64,000 bases of DNA from Pseudomonas sp. KUIN-1 (GCF_009176725.1 NZ_AP020337.1:2108001-2172000), one strand, 5' to 3'; numbered from the stretch's first letter, positions 9,786 through 18,791 are shown. Numbers and translations are program-made. Notes: a model not told the origin generated them from the letters alone.

Positions 9786-10055
9786 TCAGACTCCGATGTT
9801 ACCCAGCGTCTGCACGATGTTGCGCAAGGTCCCGGCAATGGTCGGATGCTCCAGCTCGAAACGCTCGACGGCCAGATTCACACCATCAGCCAGGCTGCTG
9901 TCCTGCTCGTGGGTGGCCTGTTCCAGCTGAATTTTAGTTTCAATTTGTTGCATGAGTTCGCGCAGATTTTCCCGCTCGGACTCTGACATCGGCGGGTTGT
10001 GCTCCAGTTGCTCGCGCAGGGTATTGAGTTGTTCTTGCAGTTCGCGGGCAGGCAT
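9786..10055 (-). CDS. DUF4404-family small protein
   Basis: An 89-residue, acidic, mostly helical protein. It starts MPARELQEQLNTLREQLEHN, has a Gln/Glu-rich middle likely to form a coiled coil, and ends with a more hydrophobic segment (PTIAGTLRNIVQTLGNIGV). No enzyme motif, signal peptide or membrane helix is visible. The composition and length fit DUF4404, a family found mainly in gammaproteobacteria with no assigned function. It is convergent with queF, separated from it by the repeat element. Confidence 0.75.
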   Translation of the reverse strand: MPARELQEQLNTLREQLEHNPPMSESERENLRELMQQIETKIQLEQATHEQDSSLADGVNLAVERFELEHPTIAGTLRNIVQTLGNIGV

Positions 10056-10158
10056 GAGGTGCTCCTTGATTGATAAGTCTGTCTCATGGACTTCGCCGAA
10101 GAGCTAAAGGTCCATGTTCACTCAAGACTAATCCAGTCTGCACCTGGCTGCATGTGTA

Positions 10159-10767
10159 TCAGGGTTTTTCGCCTTTGCTGCGACGCAGTGCGATGTCGGC
10201 CAGGCAGGATTCCAGTTCGCCCAGGTGGTCGATCACCGAATGCACTCCCAGCGAGTAGAGTTTGAGCGTGGCCTGTGCGCGTCGCCGTTCGCGTTCGGCA
10301 TCGCTGAGTGCCTGCCATTGTGAAGGCGAGAGCCCGCACAGTGGGCCGCAGGATGCCAGGCCAATGGTCCACAGCCCGGCGTTCAGCCCGGACTGCAACA
10401 GGCGCGGGTCGCCGCTGATCAGTACGCAGCCATCCAGGTGGCTGACTTTCAGGGCCATCAATGCCATCCAGCAGGCATCCGGGGCGGGCCAGCCTGCGGT
10501 CGGGCGTGGGGCGGGAATCATCCAGTCACTCACCGGTGCAGCCAGTGCAGCGCTCACGTTTTCAGGCAGTTCATCGAGCCAGGCGCACGGCATGCTCTGG
10601 TCACGCAGGGTCTGCAGAATAGCCTTTGCACCCGGTGTGAGCTGCGTGTGCTCATGGCCGGGTGCGCGCGAGTTTGCGGCCTGCGCACCGAAGTCCACCA
10701 GGCAGCCGCTAAGGCCGAACAGCAGGGCAGGGAAGGTTGGCAGAGGCGTGAGGACCGGGGCGAGCAT
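10159..10767 (-). CDS. HAD-superfamily-like protein with altered catalytic motif
   Basis: A 202-residue protein whose N-terminus, ALLFGLSGCLVDFG, aligns with motif I of haloacid-dehalogenase hydrolases (FDxDGTLxD) but has Gly in place of the nucleophile Asp and Ser in place of the second Asp. Later parts keep HAD-like elements: a motif III region (WPAPDACWMALMAL) as in phosphonatase-like HADs, and GCVLISGDPRLLQSGLNAGLWTIGL resembling motif IV with a GDxxxx..G pattern. It is likely related to phosphonoacetaldehyde-hydrolase-like proteins but may have lost phosphohydrolase activity. ATG 10767 is chosen with GAGAG upstream. Divergent from mlaA. Confidence 0.65.
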   Translation of the reverse strand: MLAPVLTPLPTFPALLFGLSGCLVDFGAQAANSRAPGHEHTQLTPGAKAILQTLRDQSMPCAWLDELPENVSAALAAPVSDWMIPAPRPTAGWPAPDACWMALMALKVSHLDGCVLISGDPRLLQSGLNAGLWTIGLASCGPLCGLSPSQWQALSDAERERRRAQATLKLYSLGVHSVIDHLGELESCLADIALRRSKGEKP

Positions 10768-10965
10768 GAGGATCTCTCTGAAATATCGAGAAACGCTACC
10801 GATCTTTTGTGACACTTCGATGAAGGTGCGATGACGGAGTTTATCCGGAACCCTTTGCTGACAGACCTGCCTTATTCTCGACAGAAGGCTTTATACTCCC
10901 TGTCCTAGCGTGTGGGGCGTAGCACCCGCGTCATTATTTCGATATCTCGATCAGGAGTGTCAGCT

Positions 10966-11667
10966 ATGCCCGTGACCGGTGCAGGCTTTATCAAACGTTT
11001 GCTGCAATTGTCCCTGTGTGCCGGCATCGCGCTGGTGCCGGTGGCCGTGCAGGCCGCTGAAGATGATCCGTGGGAAGGCATCAACCGTCCCATTTTCAAA
11101 TTCAACGATATCCTTGACGCTTACACGCTCAAGCCGTTGGCCAAGGGATATCAGTACATCGCACCGCAATTCGTCGAAGACGGTATCCATAACTTCTTCA
11201 GCAACATCGGCGATGTCGGCAATCTGGCGAACAACGTGCTGCAAGCCAAGCCTGAAGCGGCTGGCGTCGACACTGCGCGTCTGATCGTCAACACCACCTT
11301 CGGCCTGCTGGGCTTCATCGACGTGGGCACCCGCATGGGCCTGCAACGCAATGATGAGGACTTCGGTCAGACGCTGGGCTACTGGGGCGTGCCGAGCGGC
11401 CCGTTCGTGGTCATTCCGTTGCTGGGGCCAAGCACTGTACGTGATGCAATCGCCAAGTACCCGGACACCTACACCTCGCCCTACCGCTACATCGATCACG
11501 TCCCGACCCGTAACACCGCACTGGGCGTCAACCTGATCGATACACGTGCCAGCCTGCTGTCTGCCGAGCGCATGGTCAGCGGCGATCGTTACACCTTCAT
11601 TCGCAATGCCTACCTGCAGAACCGCGAGTTCAAGGTCAAGGACGGCAAGGTTGAAGACGATTTTTAA
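10966..11667 (+). CDS. mlaA: MlaA/VacJ outer-membrane phospholipid-removal protein
   Basis: A 233-residue MlaA homologue, the outer-membrane component of the Mla system that removes misplaced phospholipids from the outer leaflet. The family core is present: DPWEGINRPIFKFND near residue 30, LNNTFG-like VNTTFGLLGFIDV, and DFGQTLGYWGVPSGPFVVIP. The signal (LLQLSLCAGIALVPVAVQA) has no good lipobox, so it is probably cleaved by signal peptidase I rather than lipidated, unlike E. coli MlaA. ATG 10966 has GGAG 8 nt upstream. A strong terminator follows at 11696, so it appears to be transcribed alone. Confidence 0.92.
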   Translation: MPVTGAGFIKRLLQLSLCAGIALVPVAVQAAEDDPWEGINRPIFKFNDILDAYTLKPLAKGYQYIAPQFVEDGIHNFFSNIGDVGNLANNVLQAKPEAAGVDTARLIVNTTFGLLGFIDVGTRMGLQRNDEDFGQTLGYWGVPSGPFVVIPLLGPSTVRDAIAKYPDTYTSPYRYIDHVPTRNTALGVNLIDTRASLLSAERMVSGDRYTFIRNAYLQNREFKVKDGKVEDDF

Positions 11668-11695
11668 TCGCTACCTTGCATCGGCTTGAATCGAT

Positions 11696-11726
11696 AAAGG
11701 CGACCCTGGGTCGCCTTTATTATTTT
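11696..11726 (+). terminator. Rho-independent terminator after mlaA
   Basis: AAAGGCGACC (11696-11705) pairs with GGTCGCCTTT (11709-11718) around a 3-nt loop, then an A/T-rich tail ATTATTTT. It lies 29 nt after the mlaA stop and also faces the converging PilZ gene. Confidence 0.85.
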
Positions 11727-11755
11727 GTAAAAGTGTGAACCTGTTCCGCCCGTTT

Positions 11756-12055
11756 TCACTTCATCGAGATGATTGAAAGCCCCAGTTTCTGTCCACCACC
11801 TTTTTCATCATTCACCCAGACCACCTCGGTTTCGGCTTCAAGCCCCTTGAGCGCAGGATGGTCGGAGTCAATGCTCACGCTGAGTTTGTCTCCCACCTGG
11901 AACGAGCGTGGCGCCTGAACCTGCATGCCCGAGCTGGAAAGGTCAATGCACACGGCGGGAATCACTTGGCCGGCATGGATCAGGTTGACGTCTGCATCGA
12001 CGCGCATGCGGATGTAATCCCGTTTTTCCTCGTAGTCGCGATCATTTCGACTCAT
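11756..12055 (-). CDS. Single-domain PilZ protein
   Basis: A 99-residue protein made of one PilZ domain. Both c-di-GMP motifs are intact: RDYIR (RxxxR) in the N-terminal arm at about residues 12-16 and DLSSSGM (D/NxSxxG) at about residues 38-44. It is therefore likely to bind c-di-GMP and act as an adaptor; the target is unknown. In P. aeruginosa the same kind of gene lies between mlaA and rssB, so the arrangement is conserved. Divergent from rssB. Confidence 0.9.
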   Translation of the reverse strand: MSRNDRDYEEKRDYIRMRVDADVNLIHAGQVIPAVCIDLSSSGMQVQAPRSFQVGDKLSVSIDSDHPALKGLEAETEVVWVNDEKGGGQKLGLSIISMK

Positions 12056-12322
12056 GTACAGTCCTTCGTTTTAGTTGCTGATTTGTGAGTTCTTATAACT
12101 CTGGGTGATTTGCGATGTAAAGAGCGCAAAGTGAGGGTAGGAGCATGCTTGAAACACCCGTCGGATGGGAGTACCGTCTGCGCCTTGAAGGGCACCTCTG
12201 AAACACGACAGACTTATCAAGTTGTTGCGTGTTATTGCGGAGAGGCTAGAAGCGAATCCAGTAAGCGGGTTCCGGTAATCCCGGGCCGCCTACGCCAACC
12301 TGATCTGGCGCCGTTTGCCCCC

Positions 12323-13507
12323 ATGCCAAAAACCAGTGCCAAGCTGCTGATTATCGATGACGACGACGTAGTGCGCGCAAGTCTTGCCGCCTACCTTGAA
12401 GACAGTGGCTTCAGCGTTCTGCAAGCGAGTAATGGCTTGCAGGGAATTCAGATATTCGAGCAGGAGAACCCCGATCTGGTGGTCTGCGACTTACGCATGC
12501 CACAGATGGGAGGGCTTGAGCTGATCCGTCAGGTGACGGCCATTGCTCCGCAGACGCCTGTCATCGTCGTATCCGGCGCGGGCGTGATGAGCGATGCAGT
12601 CGAAGCTTTGCGTCTCGGCGCTGCCGACTACCTGATCAAGCCCCTCGAAGATCTTGCCGTACTCGAGCATTCGGTGCGTCGTGCGCTGGATCGGGCTCGC
12701 CTGCTCACTGAAAACCAGGTCTATCGCGAAAAGCTGGAAAAGGCCAATCGCGAACTCGAAGCCAGTCTTCATCTGTTGCAGGAAGACCAGGACGCGGGTC
12801 GGCAAGTGCAGATGAACATGCTGCCGATCACGCCGTGGTCAATTGACGCGTTCAAGTTCGCGCACCAGATCATTCCATCGTTGTACCTGTCCGGCGACTT
12901 TGTCGATTATTTCAGGGTCGACGAACGGCGCGTCGCCTTCTATCTGGCTGATGTTTCAGGGCATGGTGCGTCATCGGCGTTCATCACCGTGCTGCTGAAG
13001 TTCATGACCACTCGGCTGCTGTTCGAGTCCAAGCGTGGCGGCACGCTTCCGGAATTCAAGCCGTCTGATGTGCTGGGGCATATCAACCGTGGCCTCATCA
13101 GTTGCAAGCTGGGCAAGCACGTTACGATGGTCGGCGGTGTCATCGACGAAGAGTCAGGTAAACTGACGTACGCAGTGGGCGGACATCTGCCATTGCCTGT
13201 GTTGTATTCCGAAGGGCAGGCGCATTATCTGGAAGGTCGTGGACTGCCTGTCGGGTTGTTCAACGAGGCCACCTATCAGGATCACGAAATCGATCTGCCC
13301 GAGTCCTTCAGTCTGACCATGTTGTCTGATGGCATACTGGACTTGTTACCCGGTGATACACTCAAAGAGAAAGAAGCCGTCCTTCCCGAATTGGTCAAGG
13401 CGGCTGGCGGCAGCCTGGATGGCTTGCAGCGGGTTTTTGAATTGGCAACGCTAGGGGAGATGCCGGATGATATCGCCTTGTTAGTGTTAAGCAGGAATCT
13501 TGAATGA
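12323..13507 (+). CDS. rssB: Response regulator with PP2C-type phosphatase output (RssB-like)
   Basis: 394 residues: an N-terminal receiver domain (acidic pocket IIDDDD, phospho-acceptor Asp in DLVVCDLRMPQMG, Lys in YLIKPLE), a helical linker of about 60 residues, and a C-terminal SpoIIE/PP2C phosphatase (SGDFVDYF, LADVSGHGASSAF, MLSDGILD). RssB-type proteins control RpoS stability or act through a STAS partner, and the STAS gene rssC follows with a 4-nt overlap. The ATG at 12323 is placed at the start of the receiver domain; there is no strong ribosome site, and the frame is open back to 12110. Confidence 0.88.
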   Translation: MPKTSAKLLIIDDDDVVRASLAAYLEDSGFSVLQASNGLQGIQIFEQENPDLVVCDLRMPQMGGLELIRQVTAIAPQTPVIVVSGAGVMSDAVEALRLGAADYLIKPLEDLAVLEHSVRRALDRARLLTENQVYREKLEKANRELEASLHLLQEDQDAGRQVQMNMLPITPWSIDAFKFAHQIIPSLYLSGDFVDYFRVDERRVAFYLADVSGHGASSAFITVLLKFMTTRLLFESKRGGTLPEFKPSDVLGHINRGLISCKLGKHVTMVGGVIDEESGKLTYAVGGHLPLPVLYSEGQAHYLEGRGLPVGLFNEATYQDHEIDLPESFSLTMLSDGILDLLPGDTLKEKEAVLPELVKAAGGSLDGLQRVFELATLGEMPDDIALLVLSRNLE

Positions 13508-13989
13508 GTACCGGTAGAATCCAGTTCGCCGAGCAGGAAGGCACCTTCGTTCTCAAGTTCGTGGGTGAAGTGCGGTTGACGCTGTGTTCGGCCCTGGATG
13601 CGACTATCGAGCGCATCTTCACTGCGCTGAATTTCTCGGCGGTGGTCATTGATCTGACCGAGACGCGCAGCATTGACAGCACCACGCTGGGCTTGCTGGC
13701 CAAACTGTCGATTCTGTCGCGCCAGAAGGTAGGCCTGTTGCCGACCCTTGTGACCACTCACGAGGACATTACGCGCCTGTTGCAGTCGATGGGCTTTGAT
13801 CAGGTCTTCAACATCGTTGACCGGCCTCTGCCGCGGCCTGAATGCCTGACCGACCTGCCGTCACAGGACCAGTGCGAAGAAGTGGTGAAAGCCAAGGTGC
13901 TTGAAGCACACAAGATCCTCATGGGCCTTAACGACTCCAATCGTGAAGCTTTCCATGATCTGGTCAATGCACTGGAAGGTCAGCGCTAG
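13504..13989 (+). CDS. rssC: STAS-domain anti-sigma factor antagonist
   Basis: 161 residues with a STAS domain over the first 110 or so. The conserved DLTETRSIDSTTLGLLAKLS holds the Ser that is phosphorylated by anti-sigma kinases and dephosphorylated by a PP2C partner. The ATG overlaps the rssB stop (ATGA), so the phosphatase and its presumed substrate are co-translated. The C-terminal 50 residues are helical and not part of the core domain. By analogy with other STAS/PP2C pairs the RssB phosphatase domain resets this protein; the cognate kinase is not in the window. Confidence 0.85.
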   Translation: MSTGRIQFAEQEGTFVLKFVGEVRLTLCSALDATIERIFTALNFSAVVIDLTETRSIDSTTLGLLAKLSILSRQKVGLLPTLVTTHEDITRLLQSMGFDQVFNIVDRPLPRPECLTDLPSQDQCEEVVKAKVLEAHKILMGLNDSNREAFHDLVNALEGQR

Positions 13990-14033
13990 GCATCAGTTGC
14001 GTCTGTCTCTCTTATCTCAGAACGGCAGGCAGC

Positions 14034-14069
14034 AAAAAGGGCGACACCTGCGAAGGTGTCGCCCTTTTT
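14034..14069. terminator. Strong bidirectional terminator between rssC and tal
   Basis: AAAAAGGGCGACACC (14034-14048) pairs with GGTGTCGCCCTTTTT (14055-14069) around a short loop. A-run and T-run flank the stem, so it can stop transcripts from both converging genes. Confidence 0.92.
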
Positions 14070-14074
14070 CATGT

Positions 14075-15016
14075 TCAGGCTTTTTTGGCGGAGAGCAGTG
14101 CTTCCAGCTTTTCCTGATCGCGAGCGAACTGGCGAATACCTTCAGCCAGCTTTTCAGTGGCCATGGCATCTTCGTTGGAAGCCCAGCGGAACTGGCTTTC
14201 GGTCAAGTTCTTGACCGTACCCAAACGTTTCTCACCTGCATTATCCGGGGTAAGCTTACGCTCCAGGGTGCCGGTATCTTCCGCCAGCTTCTTGAGCAGA
14301 TCGGTGCTGATGGTCAGGCGATCACAACCAGCCAGCTGTTCGATCTGGTTCAGGTTGCGGAAGCTGGCACCCATGACCACGGTCTTGAAGTCGTTGGCCT
14401 TGTAGTAGTTGTAGATGCGCGTTACCGACTGCACGCCCGGGTCTTCTGCGCCGGTGTAATCGGTGCCTGTCGACTTCTTGTACCAGTCGTAGATACGGCC
14501 CACGAACGGCGAAATCAGGAACACCCCGGCCTCGGCGCAGGCGACTGCCTGGGCGAAGGAGAACAGCAAGGTCAGGTTGGTCTGGATGCCATCCTTCTCG
14601 AGTTTCTCAGCTGCGCGGATACCTTCCCAGGTGGCGGCCAGTTTGATCAGCACCCGATCACGCTTGATGCCTGCGGCGTCGTACAGACCGATCAAACGCT
14701 CACTGCGCTCGATCAGGGCGTTGGTGTCGAACGAGAGGCGTGCGTCCACTTCAGTGGATACGCGGCCCGGAACCACCTTGAGAATCTCCTGACCGATGGC
14801 GACTGCAAAGCGGTCGCAGGCCAGGCCGATGTCGCCCTTGCTACCATCGAACGCTTCGCCCAGCATCTTGGCGTTGTTTGCGTCGGAAGCGGCCTTGAGC
14901 AGCAGGGAAGGGTTGGTGGTGGCGTCCTCGGGTTCGAGGCTCTTGATTGCGCCGAAGTCGCCGGTGTCAGCAACAACGGTGGTGAATTTCTTGAGTTGAT
15001 CCAGCTTGGAAGTCAT
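14075..15016 (-). CDS. tal: Transaldolase
   Basis: A 313-residue transaldolase of the TalB subfamily, which exchanges dihydroxyacetone units between sugar phosphates in the non-oxidative pentose phosphate pathway. The Schiff-base Lys is in [13 protein letters not shown], preceded by EVDARLSFD and followed by the family segment [18 protein letters not shown] 15016 ([11 protein letters not shown]) is the conserved start; the frame is open upstream for 18 more codons without homology. In P. aeruginosa dusA is the near neighbour, whereas here about 13 kb intervene. Confidence 0.96.
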   Translation of the reverse strand: MTSKLDQLKKFTTVVADTGDFGAIKSLEPEDATTNPSLLLKAASDANNAKMLGEAFDGSKGDIGLACDRFAVAIGQEILKVVPGRVSTEVDARLSFDTNALIERSERLIGLYDAAGIKRDRVLIKLAATWEGIRAAEKLEKDGIQTNLTLLFSFAQAVACAEAGVFLISPFVGRIYDWYKKSTGTDYTGAEDPGVQSVTRIYNYYKANDFKTVVMGASFRNLNQIEQLAGCDRLTISTDLLKKLAEDTGTLERKLTPDNAGEKRLGTVKNLTESQFRWASNEDAMATEKLAEGIRQFARDQEKLEALLSAKKA

Positions 15017-15368
15017 GAGCGTGCTCTGTCCTGTGCGGTTGGATGACATTACCCGAGCGCTGTCGACCACTCAAGGCCGCAGCGTTTCTGCTGCCGATGA
15101 TAGGCCTTGAGGGACGGCATTGTCGTGAATACCTTTGTCTAGACTGTTTTTGAGCCTCGCACTGACCGCTTGTTCCCTCGATATGAATTTAACCTCTGCC
15201 TAGCGGCCTGCGCGCTGCGCGATTGCCGGACCTATCAGGCCATCGGGCCTCTGGCAGCAGACATTTGCCTTGATATGAGCCGGTCTCGCAACCGGTCTGG
15301 CTTGTGGCGTCGAGCGGCGCATTGGGGTAAAGATGCTGTTCAACTCGCGATCATCTGAAGGAACCAGC
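15017..15368. other. Intergenic region between tal and the M20 peptidase
   Basis: About 350 nt without a supported gene. It must contain the divergent promoters of tal and the peptidase gene. I see no clear operator, repeat or integration site; it marks the left edge of the accessory segment. Confidence 0.5.
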
Positions 15369-16631
15369 ATGCATTCACGACGCTTCCCCATCACTGCCGC
15401 AATCGGACTTTCCCTGGGGTCCATGGGCGTGTTTTCCATGTTTGCCAACGCCGCCGAGCTGTCACCCGATCAGTTGCTGAAAAAAGCCCAGGCCGAACAA
15501 CCGGCCTACCTCGACACTGTCCGCCAGCTCGTTGATGTCGATACAGGCACCGGCCAGGCTCCCGGGCTGAAGACCGTCAGCGCAATGCTGGTCGAACGTC
15601 TCAAGGCGCTGGGCGCAGAAGTCTCCACCACGCCGGCAGAGCCTTCGGCGGGGGACAATATCGTCGGTACTTTCAAAGGCACCGGCACACGGTCTTTTCT
15701 GTTGATGGTTCACTACGACACGGTGTTCGGGCCGGGCACCGCCGCCAAGCGTCCGTTCAGACTCGACAGCGAGCGCGCCTATGGCCCAGGGGTGGCAGAC
15801 GCCAAGGGCGGCGTGGCGATGATTCTGCATGCGCTGCAGCTGTTGCAGAATGAGCGGTTCAAGGCGTTCGGCACGCTCACTGTGCTCTTCAACCCGGACG
15901 AGGAGACCGGCTCCAGCGGCTCGAAAAAAGTCATCGCCGAACTCGCCCGCCAGCATGACTACGTGTTTTCGTTCGAGCCGCCTGACAAGGATGCCGTCAC
16001 CGTCGCCACCAACGGCATCAATGGCCTGATTCTCGAGGTCAAAGGCAAGTCGTCACACGCAGGCTCTGCTCCCGAGGCCGGACGCAATGCGGCCATCGAG
16101 CTGGCGCACCAACTGCTGCAGCTCAAGGACCTCGGCGACCCGGGCAAAGGCACCACTGTCAACTGGACGCTGATCAAGGGCGGGGAGAAGCGCAACATCA
16201 TTCCATCCAGCGCGTCGGCCGAGGCGGACATGCGCTATTCCGACCTCAGCGAGAGCGATCGCGTATTGGCTGACGGACAAAAGATCGTGAAGAAGACGCT
16301 GGTCGATGGCACCGAAGTGACCTTGCGAATGGAAAAAGGCCGGCCGCCGCTGGCCAGAAATCCTGGCTCCGACCAGTTGGCGAAAACCGCGCAGACGCTT
16401 TACCAGAAAACCGGTCGCACTCTGGAGCCGATTGCCATGCGTTTCGGTACCGACGCTGGCTATGCCTACGTGCCGGGCAGTGCAAAGCCTGCGGTGCTCG
16501 AAACCATGGGCGTGGTCGGTGCCGGCCTGCATGCCGACGATGAATACATCGAATTATCGAGCATCGCACCCAGGCTTTACCTGACCGTGGCGTTGATTAC
16601 GCAGTTGTCGAAGGGTGATGCAACGCCCTGA
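15369..16631 (+). CDS. Exported M20 metallopeptidase, carboxypeptidase G2 (glutamate carboxypeptidase) type
   Basis: 420 residues with a Sec signal (about 27 residues, ending SMFANAAEL). M20 zinc ligands and catalytic residues are visible: HYD in LLMVHYDTVF, Asp in GPGVADAKGG, the catalytic Glu pair in NPDEETGSSGS, Glu in FSFEPP, and the late His in GLHADDEY. A dimerisation domain with KSSHAGSAPEAGRNA lies between. The family releases C-terminal glutamate from folates or peptides in the periplasm; the substrate here is a guess. The start at 15369 has AAGGA 8 nt upstream, and a frame from 15333 is open but not signal-like. Transcribed alone, ahead of the SOS-boxed gene. Confidence 0.9.
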   Translation: MHSRRFPITAAIGLSLGSMGVFSMFANAAELSPDQLLKKAQAEQPAYLDTVRQLVDVDTGTGQAPGLKTVSAMLVERLKALGAEVSTTPAEPSAGDNIVGTFKGTGTRSFLLMVHYDTVFGPGTAAKRPFRLDSERAYGPGVADAKGGVAMILHALQLLQNERFKAFGTLTVLFNPDEETGSSGSKKVIAELARQHDYVFSFEPPDKDAVTVATNGINGLILEVKGKSSHAGSAPEAGRNAAIELAHQLLQLKDLGDPGKGTTVNWTLIKGGEKRNIIPSSASAEADMRYSDLSESDRVLADGQKIVKKTLVDGTEVTLRMEKGRPPLARNPGSDQLAKTAQTLYQKTGRTLEPIAMRFGTDAGYAYVPGSAKPAVLETMGVVGAGLHADDEYIELSSIAPRLYLTVALITQLSKGDATP

Positions 16632-16730
16632 TGGCCTGTGAGGTGAGCGCTGAAAGGCGTGGTCTTCGGTCCGCGCCATCTGTCGAGGTATCTGGCATTG
16701 CGATTGACCTGAGCGCCGATAAACGATTAA

Positions 16731-16746
16731 CTGTATATGTATACAG
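16731..16746. promoter_or_regulatory. LexA (SOS) box
   Basis: CTGTATATGTATACAG is a perfect CTGT-N8-ACAG palindrome, 22 nt before the ATG at 16769. It matches the canonical LexA operator and should make the following gene DNA-damage inducible. Confidence 0.92.
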
Positions 16747-16768
16747 TTAATCAGAAAAGGCTCGCCTC

Positions 16769-17212
16769 ATGAGTGTTACCTTCCTTGGCCCGTTGTCGGC
16801 AGGGGGCATCAAACTCCCGTTCATATCGCTGTCGTCCGTTGGCTCCAGATCGCCAGTGGTCGAGAAGCATGTTTCCATCTCCGAGCTTTGTGAGGTCCGT
16901 GAGCCACACGCCTACCTGGCCAGGATCGAAGACCAAGGTATGCAGGGGGGCGGCATGTGCAGCGGGGATATGCTGGTGGTCGACCGCAGCCAGTACGCCG
17001 AGCACGGTGACATCGTCGTTGCCTCGCTCAATGCACGGCAGATCTGCCGACGTTTGCACATGCGCGGCGATGTGGTGATTCTGGAATCGCAAAACCCGGA
17101 TTACCCACCACTGCATGTCACCGACAACGATGACCTGATCATCCTGGGCGTGGTGACCTACAGCCTGAAAAACCTGCTGGAGGGCCGCGCTGCATCATCA
17201 GCTCATCGATGA
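16769..17212 (+). CDS. UmuD/RulA-like S24 protein lacking the Ser-Lys dyad
   Basis: 147 residues that align in order with UmuD/RulA: HAYLARIED..MQGGGMCSGDMLVVDRS, then HGDIVVASLNARQICRRLHM and NPDYPPLHV. In active homologues the first segment reads like EGDSMxGAGI; here it is EDQGMQGGGM, so the nucleophile Ser is Gly. The catalytic Lys region (usually KKL/KRL) is ICRRL, so Lys is Arg. Self-cleavage therefore seems impossible. The LexA box upstream is perfect. No umuC/rulB polymerase gene follows, so it is not a standard umuDC operon. It could act as a non-cleavable UmuD mimic or regulator, or be a decaying remnant. Confidence 0.85.
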   Translation: MSVTFLGPLSAGGIKLPFISLSSVGSRSPVVEKHVSISELCEVREPHAYLARIEDQGMQGGGMCSGDMLVVDRSQYAEHGDIVVASLNARQICRRLHMRGDVVILESQNPDYPPLHVTDNDDLIILGVVTYSLKNLLEGRAASSAHR

Positions 17213-17290
17213 ACAGACGCATGTTCTTGCATTGCACGCCGCTGCATGATCTGCTGCCCACTCTTTGGCTTTTACCGGAATACCGAGCGC

Positions 17291-17530
17291 ATGCAAGAAC
17301 GACTTGACCAGTTACGGCTCCCCAAGCCTGTCCAGGGAGCGATCAGTGATCTGGTGAGGGCGCTCGACGCAACCAGCACCCGTGCCGACGTGGAAGCCGA
17401 AGCGGCGTTGCAGATCGAATACATTCACGGTCTGGAGACCAGCAGAAAGCTGCGCCCAGCCGATGCCGAAGCGCTTTACATCATTTTCGACGATGCAGTT
17501 CAGGCTCGTTTACAGGCACTTGCCGATTAA
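17291..17530 (+). CDS. Small hypothetical protein
   Basis: 79 residues from ATG 17291 (MQERLDQLRLPKPVQGAISD), helical and acidic, with no signal peptide, metal motif or known domain that I can identify. A longer frame from 17246 is possible but adds a Cys/Pro-rich stretch unlike the rest. It lies 78 nt after the UmuD-like gene on the same strand and could be part of the same SOS transcript. Confidence 0.55.
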   Translation: MQERLDQLRLPKPVQGAISDLVRALDATSTRADVEAEAALQIEYIHGLETSRKLRPADAEALYIIFDDAVQARLQALAD

Positions 17531-17657
17531 ATTCGGTATTCCGTTATACCCTTGCCTGTGTGAACTTCACTCCATATTGTATCTGTCCGCCTGATCGGGA
17601 CGGATACTTGGCTCACCCTACGAATCTGCAGTCTGCAGGGTTCATGTTCAGGTTTGA

Positions 17658-18791
17658 ATGGCTATGCGGTTATCAGGCTTCATCCTCGACAACGTCGAGC
17701 CTATCGTGCGCGAATGGACCGATTTCGCACGCACCCTGTCCGCGCTCGGCGAGCCTCTGGATACCGCAGAGCTCAGGGACCATGCCGAGCAAATGCTGCG
17801 GGCTATCGCCACTGATCTGCAAACGGATCAGTCGTTGCAGCAACAGGTCGACAAGTCGCAAGGGCACGGCGCGTCAGATGAACAGACCGCAGCGAAAAGC
17901 CATGCGATCACTCGATTGATGTCGGGCTTCACCATCGATCAGGTGGTCTCGGAGTTTCGGGCATTACGGGCGAGCGTGATCAAACAGTGGATGTCGCGAG
18001 AGGCGCTGGACACTCAACAGCAGATCGAAGACATGATCCGTTTCAACGAGGCGATAGATCAGGCCCTGGCCGAGTCTATCTCCAGCTATACCAGCGCGAT
18101 CCAGGCGTCACGCAACATCTTTCTGGGCATTCTCGGGCACGACTTGCGCACCCCGCTAAGCGCCATACTGCTGGGTGCCGACGTGTTGTTGCGCACCCAT
18201 GATCTGGGCGCGCGGCCAACCAAGGTCGCATCGAGGATCTATTCCAGCGTGAAAAGGGCCAACCAGATCGTTGGCGACCTGCTCGACTTCACGCGCTCAC
18301 AGATCGGTCCCGGCATCCCGCTGAAAAAGACCGAAGTAGACATGCAACCCATCTGCGTCCGCATCGTTGAAGAATCGAGTACGGTCCACCCGGAAGCAGA
18401 CATTCGTCTGACTTCAGACGAACCGGTCATTGGCCGCTTCGATGGCGATCGCCTGGAGCAGGTCTTCTCCAACCTCATCGGCAACGCCATACAGCACGGC
18501 AATAGCAGCGATCCCGTCGAAGTGACGCTGGCCGTCTCGAAGAACGAGCTCCACTTTACCGTCCACAACACCGGCAGCCCGATTCCCGAAGACGTGCTTC
18601 CGTTCATCTTCAACCCGATGGACCGTTACTCACCCGAAAAGATGACCGACAACGGACCTTATTCAAGCCTGGGGCTGGGCCTGTTCATCGTCGACAGGAT
18701 AGTCGATGCGCACGGCGGGCGTATCGAGGTGACGTCGAAAGCGGATCTGGGGACTACGTTTGCGGTGATTATTCCGTTGAATTCGGAGTGA
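17658..18791 (+). CDS. Orphan sensor histidine kinase with RsbRD-like N-terminus
   Basis: 377 residues, no membrane helices. Residues 1-140 resemble the RsbRD-type helical sensor (RLSGFILDNVEPIVREWTDFA). The phospho-acceptor His is in GILGHDLRTPLSAI near residue 160, followed by a HATPase domain with N-box NLIGNAIQHG, and G-boxes SLGLGLFIVDRIVDAHGG and LGTTFAVIIP. No response regulator gene is adjacent. The sensor part is cytosolic, so the signal is internal. ATG at 17658 is followed by a second ATG two codons later. Confidence 0.88.
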   Translation: MAMRLSGFILDNVEPIVREWTDFARTLSALGEPLDTAELRDHAEQMLRAIATDLQTDQSLQQQVDKSQGHGASDEQTAAKSHAITRLMSGFTIDQVVSEFRALRASVIKQWMSREALDTQQQIEDMIRFNEAIDQALAESISSYTSAIQASRNIFLGILGHDLRTPLSAILLGADVLLRTHDLGARPTKVASRIYSSVKRANQIVGDLLDFTRSQIGPGIPLKKTEVDMQPICVRIVEESSTVHPEADIRLTSDEPVIGRFDGDRLEQVFSNLIGNAIQHGNSSDPVEVTLAVSKNELHFTVHNTGSPIPEDVLPFIFNPMDRYSPEKMTDNGPYSSLGLGLFIVDRIVDAHGGRIEVTSKADLGTTFAVIIPLNSE

